Counted from the stretch's first letter, positions 1 to 7,114 are shown. The stretch is DNA of 8,417 nucleotides from Alphaproteobacteria bacterium UBA6189 (GCA_002422745.1 DITH01000109.1:1-8417), one strand, 5' to 3'. Numbers and translations are program-made. The notes: generated by a model not told the origin, from the sequence alone.

Positions 1-710
1 GCGATCTCGGCATGATTACGCCGGACGACCTGGTGCTCTGCCTGTCGAATTCCGGAGAAACCCACGAGCTGCGCGATATTATCGCCTATACGCGGCGGTT
101 TCATATTCCGCTGGTCGGCATGGTGCGCCGGGAAAGCTCGGTACTGGCCGATTCGGCCGACATAGCCATCGTGTTGCCCGAAGTGCCGGAAGCATCGCCT
201 ACCGGCGCGCCGACCACCAGTACCACCATGATGCTAGGGTATGGCGACGCGCTGGCCATGGCGTTGCTCGAAAAGCGTGGCTTCACCAAGGAAGATTTCG
301 GCGTGTACCACCCGGGCGGCAAGCTCGGCACCCAATTCATCCGTGTCGCTAACCTGATGCATCAGGCCGAAGAATTGCCGCTCGTCACCTTCGATACGCC
401 GATGCAGGAAGTGCTGCTCACCATCACCGCCAAGCATTTCGGCTGCGCCGGGGTGGTCGATGAGTCGGGGCTGCTGGCGGGCATTATTACTGATGGCGAT
501 TTGCGCCGGCACATGGAACCCGCGTTGCTCAGCCAGCCTGCCGCCGTCGTGATGACGCAAAACCCCATTACGATTACCCCGGAGATGCTGGCCGCCGAAG
601 CACTTGGCATCATGAACGATAAAACCGTCACCTGCCTGTTCGTGGTCGACGCAGGCAAACCCGTAGGCATTCTGCATATCCACGATTGCTTGCGCGCCGG
701 TATTATGTAG
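1..710 (+). CDS. kdsD: Arabinose-5-phosphate isomerase KdsD, 3' part (5' end outside window)
   Basis: KdsD interconverts ribulose 5-phosphate and arabinose 5-phosphate in the cytoplasm, the first committed step toward KDO, the inner-core sugar of LPS. The frame is open from base 1; the visible start GDLGM matches the interior of the family, so the first ATG (12) is internal and about 90 N-terminal residues lie upstream. Counting from that Met, residues 1-105 are the end of the SIS sugar-isomerase domain, with the SNSGET phosphate-binding motif (residues 12-17), the APTTSTTMM segment and the conserved HPGGKLG loop carrying the family histidine. Two CBS domains follow (about residues 113-170 and 176-232), and the protein ends HDCLRAGIM, as is usual for KdsD. 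It heads the LPS-transport block; the lptC ATG lies 2 nt after its stop, so co-transcription is likely. kdsC is not between kdsD and lptC as it is in E. coli. Identification is secure; KdsD versus the paralogue GutQ is decided by context. Confidence 0.96.
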   Translation, partial: DLGMITPDDLVLCLSNSGETHELRDIIAYTRRFHIPLVGMVRRESSVLADSADIAIVLPEVPEASPTGAPTTSTTMMLGYGDALAMALLEKRGFTKEDFGVYHPGGKLGTQFIRVANLMHQAEELPLVTFDTPMQEVLLTITAKHFGCAGVVDESGLLAGIITDGDLRRHMEPALLSQPAAVVMTQNPITITPEMLAAEALGIMNDKTVTCLFVVDAGKPVGILHIHDCLRAGIM

Positions 711-712
711 CG

Positions 713-1375
713 ATGGATGGGCCCGACAAACTTTCCCGATGGGCCGTTCGCGAGGTGGACCATTTATTCGCCCGGTTTCGCCGCTATACGCGCTTCGTGT
801 TCTACAGCAAATGGTTCCTCGGCGGTTTTGCGTTAATTTTAATGGTCAGCTTGATTGCCTATCCGCTGATTTCGAAGGATCGCTCCGGTATCCGTGTATC
901 CTTTGTCGGTACCGACAATGCCGGCAAGCCGATCAGCAGTCCGGTGATGGAAAATCCGGAATTCAAAGGCACCGATGCGAAAGACCAGCAATTCAAAATT
1001 ACCGGCACCCGGGCGATTCAAAAAAGTGAAGATCTAGTGGTGATCGAGCAGGTAGAAGGACAGCTCATTCAGCAACATGGCGGCTGGGTTTCCGTCACGG
1101 CCGATATGGCCGAGTATATGCAGCAGGCGCGCAAGATCGAGCTGATAGGGAATGTCACTATCGCCGACGATTCCGGGTATATTTTTGTTACGCCGCGCGC
1201 CACGGTCGACACCGCGACCATGGATGTCGAAGGCAAAGCCCAGGTGGAAGGCTCCGGCCCGCAAGGCAACCTTCTTGCCACCGGCTTTAAAATCAGGAAT
1301 AACGGAGGTGAAATCACCTTCGGCGGCCGCGACCGGGTGAATGTCACGATCGAACAGATGAAGCAGGGCACATGA
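713..1375 (+). CDS. lptC: LPS export ABC transporter periplasmic protein LptC
   Basis: LptC is a bitopic inner-membrane protein that takes LPS from the LptB2FG transporter and passes it to LptA. From the ATG at 713 the product has 220 residues. A basic, aromatic cytoplasmic N-terminus (about 1-33) is followed by one membrane segment (about 34-54, starting WFLGGFALILMV) and a periplasmic beta-jellyroll domain (about 60-215). The domain contains the NPEFKGTDAKDQQFKITG stretch and DGY-like and GNVTI strands typical of alphaproteobacterial LptC. The frame is open back to a TTG at 686 inside kdsD; I prefer ATG 713 because it avoids a 25-nt overlap and gives a normal N-terminus, although neither start has a clear Shine-Dalgarno sequence. 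The stop overlaps the lptA start as ATGA, indicating translational coupling. The protein is divergent in sequence, as this family usually is, but topology and position between kdsD and lptA make the call strong. Confidence 0.92.
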   Translation: MDGPDKLSRWAVREVDHLFARFRRYTRFVFYSKWFLGGFALILMVSLIAYPLISKDRSGIRVSFVGTDNAGKPISSPVMENPEFKGTDAKDQQFKITGTRAIQKSEDLVVIEQVEGQLIQQHGGWVSVTADMAEYMQQARKIELIGNVTIADDSGYIFVTPRATVDTATMDVEGKAQVEGSGPQGNLLATGFKIRNNGGEITFGGRDRVNVTIEQMKQGT

Positions 1376-1896
1376 AATTCTGGATGGCACCCCTGATACT
1401 CAGCTTGCTGGCGTTGCCCGCGCAGGCGCAGGTTACGCTCAGCAACGACCAGCCGGTGCAAATTTCCTCCGATGCGCTGGAAGTGCTGCAGGAACAAAGC
1501 CAGGCGATTTTCACCGGCAATGTCATCGCCACTCAGGGTGAGGTCAATATGCGCGCCGAAAAAATGATCGTGCATTATCGCAATAGCGGTGGCACCGCCG
1601 GCGCCGAAGGCGCCATGGGCAAAGGCATTGAACGCATCGACGCCAGCGGTAACGTGATTTTTACCAACCCGGCCGACACCGCCAAGGGTGACTTTGCCGT
1701 GTATAATGTCGACAAGGAAACGCTCGACCTTACCGGCAATGTATTGCTGACACGTGATAAAAACATTCTCAAAGGCACCCATTTAAACTATAATTTAGCG
1801 ACGGGCCGCTCGGTGCTTACCTCGGGCGGGAATACGGTTGCCGGACAAAAAGGTGGCCGGGTGCAGGGATTATTCGTCCCGGGATCGGAAAAATAA
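1372..1896 (+). CDS. lptA: LPS transport periplasmic protein LptA (OstA-like)
   Basis: LptA polymerises into the periplasmic bridge that carries LPS from LptC to LptD at the outer membrane. The 174-residue product begins with a clear Sec signal peptide (residues 1-19, hydrophobic core LILSLLAL, cleavage predicted after AQA, before Q20). The mature part is a single OstA/LptA beta-jellyroll, recognisable from PVQISSDALEVLQEQSQAIFTG (split here as PVQISSDALEVL at 28-39 and QAIFTGNV at 44-51), EVNMRAEKMIVHY at 57-69 and the repeated GNV strands at 93-95 and 122-124. Length is normal for the family. The ATG overlaps the lptC stop by 4 nt; an AGGG at 1365-1368 is a close-spaced candidate ribosome-binding site. 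The stop TAA overlaps the lptB ATG by one base. Tight coupling on both sides fits an operon making stoichiometric Lpt components. Confidence 0.94.
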   Translation: MKFWMAPLILSLLALPAQAQVTLSNDQPVQISSDALEVLQEQSQAIFTGNVIATQGEVNMRAEKMIVHYRNSGGTAGAEGAMGKGIERIDASGNVIFTNPADTAKGDFAVYNVDKETLDLTGNVLLTRDKNILKGTHLNYNLATGRSVLTSGGNTVAGQKGGRVQGLFVPGSEK

Positions 1897-2831
1897 TGAG
1901 CGATACGCGCGATGATAGCCAAGGGCTGGGCGAGGGCTGGCTGCTCCGTAAGCCTGCGAACGATGCCGCGCCATCCGTGTCAGACGCGCCATTGCCCGTG
2001 ATGCATGAGGAACCGTCCGAACCTCCGCCTACGCCGCCAGCCGCAGAGGTGGTGGCGATGCCGCAGCCGACCCCGCGCGAGCCGCGCAAGCCGGAACTTG
2101 TCTCGAAAAACTCGGGCCTTGCTGTGCGTAATCTCGGCAAGCAATACGCCAAACGGCCCGTGGTGCGCAATGTATCGCTCGAGCTGCAGCGGGGCGAAGC
2201 AGTAGGGTTGCTGGGCCCCAACGGGGCGGGGAAAACCACCTGCTTCTACATGATCACCGGGCTCGTCGCGCCGGATTACGGCAGCATCTACATGGACGGG
2301 GCCGACATCACCAACCTGCCCATGTACCGCCGCGCCCGCCTTGGCATTGGCTACCTGCCGCAGGAAGCCAGTATTTTCCGCGGCCTGACGGTAGAACAAA
2401 ACATTATGGCGGTGCTGGAAGTCAGCGAATCCGACCCGGCCGCCCGCCGCGCGCTGTGCGATGAATTGCTCGCTGAATTCTCGATCACCCATTTGCGCCA
2501 GTCACCGGCCATTGCCCTTTCGGGCGGTGAGCGCCGCCGCGCCGAGATCGCCCGTGCACTGGCCGGACGTCCGGCCTTTATTCTGCTTGATGAACCGCTG
2601 GCGGGGATCGATCCCATCGCCATTGCCGATGTGCGCGATTTGGTAAGCCATTTGAAAGACCGCGGCATCGGGGTGCTTATCACCGACCATAACGTGCGGG
2701 AAACGCTCGACGTCATCGACCGCGCTTACATTATCCACGACGGCACCGTGCTGATGGAAGGATCGCCCTCCGACATCGTGAATAACCATGAAGTGCGCCG
2801 CGTCTATCTCGGCGAGCGGTTCAGTCTTTAA
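1896..2831 (+). CDS. lptB: LPS export ABC transporter ATP-binding protein LptB, with proline-rich N-terminal extension
   Basis: LptB is the cytoplasmic ATPase that, as a dimer with LptF and LptG, powers extraction of LPS from the inner membrane. The ABC domain spans about residues 74-311: Walker A GPNGAGKTT (107-115), Q-loop Q156 in YLPQEASIF, signature LSGGE (208-212), Walker B FILLDEP (228-234) with catalytic E233, and H-loop H265 in TDHNV. The AGIDPIAIADV segment and the RRVYLGERF ending are LptB hallmarks. The product is 311 residues against roughly 240 usually; the surplus is about 70 N-terminal residues rich in Pro, Glu and Ala, probably disordered. The start at 1896 overlaps the lptA stop (TAATG), with a weak GGAA at 1887-1890. 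An internal ATG at 2058 (residue 55) has AGAGG at 2045-2049, spaced 8 nt, and would give 257 residues. Codon use across the extension looks coding, so I keep the longer form. LptF and LptG are not in the window, which is common because they are encoded elsewhere. Confidence 0.95.
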   Translation: MSDTRDDSQGLGEGWLLRKPANDAAPSVSDAPLPVMHEEPSEPPPTPPAAEVVAMPQPTPREPRKPELVSKNSGLAVRNLGKQYAKRPVVRNVSLELQRGEAVGLLGPNGAGKTTCFYMITGLVAPDYGSIYMDGADITNLPMYRRARLGIGYLPQEASIFRGLTVEQNIMAVLEVSESDPAARRALCDELLAEFSITHLRQSPAIALSGGERRRAEIARALAGRPAFILLDEPLAGIDPIAIADVRDLVSHLKDRGIGVLITDHNVRETLDVIDRAYIIHDGTVLMEGSPSDIVNNHEVRRVYLGERFSL

Positions 2832-2889
2832 GGTAATCTGGCCTATATCTTGCATGGCAATTTAATGCGACCTCTGCTATGCTATATGC

Positions 2890-4374
2890 ATGGTAGGTAT
2901 GAAACAGGAAATGCGGCAGTCGCAGCAGCTGGTAATGACCCAGCAACTGCAACAATCGATCAAGCTGTTGCAGCTTTCGGCGACCGAACTTCAGGAATAT
3001 ATCGATACTGAGATCGAAAAAAACCCGCTGCTTAGCCGGGAGGATGGCGAGGAACGTGACGACGCGCCCGCGGCAGAGCAGGCCGATGCCGATGCTGCTG
3101 CACCGACGGAAACAGCGGAAATCCAGGTGGCGGATGATGATTACAGCCCCGCCGAGTCGCTCGACGATGAAGCCTACAGCAATGAGTGGGAGGTCGAAGA
3201 AACCCGCCTTACCGCCGGCGAACATACCGGGAGCAGCGGGTTTCGCGACGCCGGCGAGGGGCCGGATATTGAATCGGCTGCCGCGCACGACAAAACCCTG
3301 CGCGAGTTCCTGCTCGAACAGATCCAGATGGATATGGTCGATCCGGCCGCGCGGATAATGGCCGAAAAACTGGTCGATTTACTCGATGAATCGGGCTACC
3401 TGCGCGAGGATATCGGCCCACTGGCCGAAACGCTTGGCGTGGCGCGTGACGAGGTGGAGCAGGTGATTGCGCAGCTGCAGGAAATGGAACCGGTGGGTGT
3501 ATTTGCGCGCAACTTGCCCGAATGTCTGCGCCTACAACTGGCTGATATGAACCGGCTCGACCCAATGATGGAAATACTGCTTGAGAACCTCGATATGATG
3601 GGTTCCGGCGAGCTTGCGGCGCTGAAAAAGAAATGCGGGGTGGAGGAAGAGGATTTCGCCAGCATGCTGGCCGATATTCGCCGCTGTAACCCCAAGCCCG
3701 GCGCCGGCTTTGCCCGTGACGAACCGCAAACCGTGGTACCCGACGTGCTGGTGCGCCGCGGGCGCAATGGCAAGGGCTGGCAGATCGAGCTGAACCCCGA
3801 CGCCCTGCCGCGCGTGCTGGTGAATCGGCAATATAGTACCGAGCTTGGCGCGCGCAGCAGCGATAAAGAGGCGAAACGCTTCATGGGCGAACAGCTGGCC
3901 AACGCCAATTGGTTAATCAAAGCGCTCGATAGCCGGGCGCAGACCATTCTTAAAGTTACCGAAGCGATCGTGAAAGAGCAGGAGATGTTCCTGTTGCATG
4001 GTATCCGTTTCTTAAAACCGCTGGTGCTGAAGGATATTGCGGCAGCGGTGGGCATGCATGAATCGACCATCAGCCGGGTGACCACAGCCAAATACATGGC
4101 CACGCCGCGGGGCACGCTGGAGCTGAAATTCTTTTTTACCTCGTCGATCTCCAGCGGCAGCGGCGCGAGCGATTTCTCCAGTAAAACCGTGCAATATTAT
4201 ATCAAGGAACTGGTGGAACAGGAATCGGCCAGCAAAATTCTTTCCGACGATGCGATCGTTACCCTGCTGAAAGACCGCAATATCGACGTGGCGCGTCGCA
4301 CCGTCACCAAATACCGGGAAGAAATGAATATTCCTTCCAGCGTCGTGCGCCGTCGCCAAAAACGCGCTTCCTGA
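2890..4374 (+). CDS. rpoN: RNA polymerase sigma-54 factor RpoN
   Basis: RpoN directs RNA polymerase to -24/-12 promoters that need AAA+ enhancer-binding activators. The 494-residue product shows the full sigma-54 layout. Region I is a Gln/Leu-rich N-terminus (about 1-50) with LVMTQQLQQSIKLLQLS, which contacts activators. Region II is an acidic linker (about 51-130), rich in Asp and Glu. The core-binding domain follows (about 135-300), with DLLDESGYL and MEPVGVFARNL. The HTH region is KDIAAAVGMHESTISRV (381-397) leading into KYMATPRG, and the RpoN box ARRTVTKYRE is at 468-477, with a basic tail. All diagnostic motifs are intact. The start is uncertain: ATG at 2890 has no Shine-Dalgarno sequence, ATG at 2899 has GGTAGG only 1 nt away, and ATG 2911 is also possible; the core MRQSQQLVMT is in all versions. 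It lies 58 nt after lptB, its usual neighbour. No activator gene or RpoN target operon is visible here. Confidence 0.97.
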   Translation: MVGMKQEMRQSQQLVMTQQLQQSIKLLQLSATELQEYIDTEIEKNPLLSREDGEERDDAPAAEQADADAAAPTETAEIQVADDDYSPAESLDDEAYSNEWEVEETRLTAGEHTGSSGFRDAGEGPDIESAAAHDKTLREFLLEQIQMDMVDPAARIMAEKLVDLLDESGYLREDIGPLAETLGVARDEVEQVIAQLQEMEPVGVFARNLPECLRLQLADMNRLDPMMEILLENLDMMGSGELAALKKKCGVEEEDFASMLADIRRCNPKPGAGFARDEPQTVVPDVLVRRGRNGKGWQIELNPDALPRVLVNRQYSTELGARSSDKEAKRFMGEQLANANWLIKALDSRAQTILKVTEAIVKEQEMFLLHGIRFLKPLVLKDIAAAVGMHESTISRVTTAKYMATPRGTLELKFFFTSSISSGSGASDFSSKTVQYYIKELVEQESASKILSDDAIVTLLKDRNIDVARRTVTKYREEMNIPSSVVRRRQKRAS

Positions 4375-4424
4375 TATATTCCTGATAGAAAACAACCTTA
4401 TACACGTTTAAGTAATCCTTCACC

Positions 4425-4447
4425 TTTCTGCCGTATGCTGGCGGAAA
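4425..4447 (+). other. Hairpin in the rpoN - CpaF-like intergenic gap
   Basis: A 9-bp stem pairs 4425-4433 (TTTCTGCCG) with 4439-4447 (TGGCGGAAA), including two G-T wobble pairs, around a 5-nt loop. It sits 34 nt before the GTG start of the first CpaF-like gene, inside the 107-bp gap after rpoN. No T-run follows it on either strand, so it is not a standard intrinsic terminator. It might attenuate read-through from rpoN or shape the leader of the next gene; function is unproven. The rest of the gap is AT-rich and shows no convincing promoter. Confidence 0.35.
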
Positions 4448-4470
4448 CTAAAGAAAACTGCCTAACGCAC

Positions 4471-4474
4471 AGGA
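4471..4474 (+). promoter_or_regulatory. Ribosome-binding site supporting the GTG start at 4482
   Basis: AGGA lies 7 nt upstream of the GTG at 4482. An in-frame TAA at 4449-4451 limits the upstream extension, and the next in-frame ATG is about 100 codons downstream, so this site decides the start of the first CpaF-like protein. Confidence 0.55.
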
Positions 4475-4481
4475 TGAACGA

Positions 4482-5837
4482 GTGGATAAGGATTTAAGCC
4501 TCTTTCTGGCTTTGCATCAGCGGGAAGATGCACCCGGCGCAGCGAACATCTTGGCGCAAAGCGCGCCCGCGATTCAGCCGGTGCGTCGCCCGCCCGCCAA
4601 CGGTCATGCCCGTCCGGTGGCAGAGATTCATCTGGCTACCAGTAGCGGGGCCGCCGCATCGCCTGTGCCTGCGCCCGCATCCAGCGCTCCGATCGCCGAT
4701 GGCCGGGCCGATCCGTTGCTTGATTCCAGCCATTTTCCGCCCGCACCGATTGCGCGCCCCCGCCGCCGCACGGTGGAAGTGGCGATGCCCAGCCTTGGCA
4801 TCATCGACCGATTAATGGGCGACGACGACGTGCACGATATCCTCATCAGCGGCCTGCAGCCGATTTATGTCGACGTTGCCGGGCAGATGATCGATTCCGG
4901 GTTACGCTTTGAAAGCCACGACCAGGTATGGCAATTGGCCGAGCGCATTATGGATACAATCGGCCAGCGTTGGAGCCCCGAACGGCCGCTGCTCGATACC
5001 CGCCTGCCCGACGGCAGCCGGGTCAATATTGTCGCGCCGCCGATGGCGGTTGATGGGGTAAGCATTTCCATCCGTAAATTCCCAGCCATCCGCATCACGC
5101 TGGAGACCATGGTCGAACGTAACCAGCTGACGCCCGAACTGGCCGAATTTTTAAGCCAGATCGTGCGCAGCCGACTGAACCTGATTGTGGCCGGTGGCAC
5201 AAGCTCCGGCAAAACCACCCTGCTTAACGCGCTTTCTTCGGTGGTCGAACCAAGTGAGCGGATCGTCACCATCGAGGACTCGGCCGAGCTGCGCCTGCAG
5301 CAACCGCATGTGGTGCGGCTGGAATCGAAAAGTCCGGCTCCCGGCGAAGCGCCGGAAGCGGCGGTCACTATCCGCGACCTGGTGAAAAACGCCCTGCGCA
5401 TGCGGCCCGATCGCATTATCGTGGGCGAATCGCGCGGCGCCGAAGCATTCGATGTGCTGCAAGCCATGAATACCGGCCATGATGGCTCGATGACGACCCT
5501 GCATGCCAACAGCCCGCGCGATGCCATCATGCGGCTTGAAAGCATGGTGTCGCTTGCCATGCCACAGCTTACGGCGCGCGGGGTACGCCAGCAAATCGCC
5601 TCGACCGTGCATCTGCTGGTGCAAATGACACGCACCAAAGATGGTAAACGACGCCTGAGCCATATCACCGAAATCGCCGGGCTGGAGGGCGAAACCCTTA
5701 CTATGCAGGATCTCATCATCTGGCAGGGGGGCGGCAACGGCCACCCGCCGGAATATCGCTGGGTGGGCAATGCCCCGCGCCATCCCGATGTGACGGAAGC
5801 AGCACGCGCGACGGGAATGTTACGCGGGATGCGCTAA
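4482..5837 (+). CDS. cpaF: CpaF/TadA-type secretion ATPase, divergent copy with disordered N-terminal extension
   Basis: Member of the CpaF/TadA branch of GspE/VirB11-type hexameric ATPases, which power Tad (Flp) pilus assembly and retraction at the cytoplasmic face of the inner membrane. The symbol is family-level only. The product has 451 residues. Residues 1-98 are low-complexity Pro/Ala/Arg-rich and probably disordered. An N-terminal domain follows (about 99-205), with DDDVHDILISG and DGSRVNIVAPP. The ATPase domain is about 206-410: Walker A GGTSSGKTT (238-246, K244), the Asp-box region TIEDSAELRL (263-272), Walker B RIIVGE (311-316) and the His box GHDGSMTTLHAN (332-343). It departs from its neighbour at three points: SSGKTT instead of GSGKTT, GESRGAE instead of GEVRGAE, and IYVDVAG instead of VFVERGG, though the catalytic Lys and Glu remain. 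Start is GTG with AGGA upstream. No tadB, tadC, rcpA or pilin gene is nearby. The next gene is a paralogue, 51 nt downstream. Confidence 0.9.
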   Translation: MDKDLSLFLALHQREDAPGAANILAQSAPAIQPVRRPPANGHARPVAEIHLATSSGAAASPVPAPASSAPIADGRADPLLDSSHFPPAPIARPRRRTVEVAMPSLGIIDRLMGDDDVHDILISGLQPIYVDVAGQMIDSGLRFESHDQVWQLAERIMDTIGQRWSPERPLLDTRLPDGSRVNIVAPPMAVDGVSISIRKFPAIRITLETMVERNQLTPELAEFLSQIVRSRLNLIVAGGTSSGKTTLLNALSSVVEPSERIVTIEDSAELRLQQPHVVRLESKSPAPGEAPEAAVTIRDLVKNALRMRPDRIIVGESRGAEAFDVLQAMNTGHDGSMTTLHANSPRDAIMRLESMVSLAMPQLTARGVRQQIASTVHLLVQMTRTKDGKRRLSHITEIAGLEGETLTMQDLIIWQGGGNGHPPEYRWVGNAPRHPDVTEAARATGMLRGMR

Positions 5838-5888
5838 AGAAACCAAATAACGCCCCGCCGCCGCCCAAAAACACGTATAGATAAAACC

Positions 5889-7100
5889 ATGACCGACGAA
5901 ACCACACAGCGTATAACCCAACTCGAAGCCCAGCTTCAATTGCTGACCCGCCTGCTGGGTGCACAAGGACTGCACGCCGAGCCGCATGCGCATCACCATG
6001 CCGTGGTCGACGCGGTCGAGGCGCTGGCCCCCCTGCGTCCGCTGCTGGAGGATGAATCCATCAACGACATCCTGATTAACAATGCTCGCAATGTGTTCGT
6101 CGAGCGTGGCGGAAAAATGGAGCGGGTGGATTTAACCTTCCCCGACGATGCCGCGCTGTTTTCCATCGCCGAAACCATTGCCAGCCAAACGGGCCGGGAA
6201 CTGGCCGCCAGCCGTCCGCTGGTCGATGCCCGGCTCAGCGATGGCAGCCGGGTCAACATTATCGCGCCGCCGCTCTCGGTGGATGGTGTCAGCATTTCCA
6301 TTCGCAAATTCACCCGCAACCTGATCACGCTCGACCATATGAGCGCGCAGGGTAATCTGTCGCCGCAGCTGGCGGAGTTCTTAAAGATCGCGGCACGCTG
6401 CCGCCTGAATATCATTATCGCGGGCGGCACAGGTTCGGGCAAAACCACTTTGCTCAATGCCATGGCCCAGCATATCGATGCTGACGAGCGGCTGGTGACG
6501 ATTGAAGACGCGGCGGAGCTGCGCTTGACGCAGGAAAACCTGGTGCGGCTCGAAACCAAGCCCATGCTGACGGGTGGCCGTCGGGGCGAGGAAGTCACTA
6601 TCCGCGACCTGGTGAAGAACGCCCTGCGCATGCGGCCCGACCGTATCATCGTCGGCGAGGTGCGGGGCGCCGAAGCGTTCGACATGATGCAGGCGATGAA
6701 TACCGGCCATGAAGGCTCGCTCACCACCATCCACGCCAACCATCCGCGCGATGCGCTGGCCCGGTTGGAGAACATGATTACGATGGCGAACCTGAATTTG
6801 CCGACCCAGTCGATTCGGGCGCAGATTGCCTCGGCCGTTCACCTGATTATTCAGGTAAGCCGCATGCGCGACGGGCAACGTCGCGTGACCTTTGTTTCCG
6901 AGGTGGTCGGCATGGAGTCGGACGTGATCACCATGCAGGATTTGTTCGCCTTCAAAACCAAGGGCGAAAAGGCCGATGGTTCGCTCGATGGGGGGTTTGC
7001 GTGGTCGGGTATTATGCCCCGCTTTTTGCGCCGCGTGGCGTATTACGGTGAGGCCGGACGCATGAGCCAAGTCCTCGGCGTGACCCTGCCAAAATTCTAA
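5889..7100 (+). CDS. cpaF: CpaF/TadA-type secretion ATPase, canonical-motif copy
   Basis: Second CpaF-family ATPase, 403 residues, paralogous to the gene just upstream; again the symbol is family-level. Residues 1-35 form a short helix with heptad-like Leu/Gln (TQLEAQLQLLTRLLG) and a His-rich patch (HAHHH, 33-37). The N-terminal domain (about 38-140) holds EDESINDILINN, VFVERGGKMERV and DGSRVNIIAPP. The ATPase core carries Walker A GGTGSGKTT (179-187, K185), TIEDAAELRL (204-213), Walker B RIIVGEVRGAEA (252-263, E257) and the His box GHEGSLTTIHAN (273-284). The C-terminal tail (about 365-403) ends in FLRRVAYYGEAGRMSQVLGV. All catalytic elements expected for an active ATPase are present. There is no recognisable Shine-Dalgarno sequence in the 51-nt gap, which is C- and A-rich and holds no hairpin I can see; the ATG is the natural start. 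Without tadB, tadC or rcpA in view, the machine it serves (Tad pilus or another type II/IV-like system) cannot be fixed from the window. Confidence 0.92.
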   Translation: MTDETTQRITQLEAQLQLLTRLLGAQGLHAEPHAHHHAVVDAVEALAPLRPLLEDESINDILINNARNVFVERGGKMERVDLTFPDDAALFSIAETIASQTGRELAASRPLVDARLSDGSRVNIIAPPLSVDGVSISIRKFTRNLITLDHMSAQGNLSPQLAEFLKIAARCRLNIIIAGGTGSGKTTLLNAMAQHIDADERLVTIEDAAELRLTQENLVRLETKPMLTGGRRGEEVTIRDLVKNALRMRPDRIIVGEVRGAEAFDMMQAMNTGHEGSLTTIHANHPRDALARLENMITMANLNLPTQSIRAQIASAVHLIIQVSRMRDGQRRVTFVSEVVGMESDVITMQDLFAFKTKGEKADGSLDGGFAWSGIMPRFLRRVAYYGEAGRMSQVLGVTLPKF

Positions 7101-7114
7101 TTCTGTGTGTGAGC

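Noticed and set aside
686..712. TTG start for lptC inside kdsD
   Set aside because: Adds nine residues with no family support and a larger overlap; ATG 713 is simpler.
3396..4115. - strand open frame (239 codons) antisense to rpoN
   Set aside because: Low-complexity Ser/Arg/Pro translation over a fully motif-supported rpoN; no independent evidence of coding.
4474..4497. Eight-codon mini-frame (ATG to TAA) overlapping the GTG start of the first CpaF gene
   Set aside because: The AGG next to its ATG is too close to serve as its ribosome-binding site, and such short frames arise easily by chance.
4865..5770. Long - strand open frame (301 codons) antisense to the first CpaF gene
   Set aside because: It mirrors a well-supported ATPase gene; its Ser/Arg-rich translation is typical of the antisense frame of GC-rich coding DNA. 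The matching antisense frame at 5993-6775 has the same origin because the two genes are paralogues.
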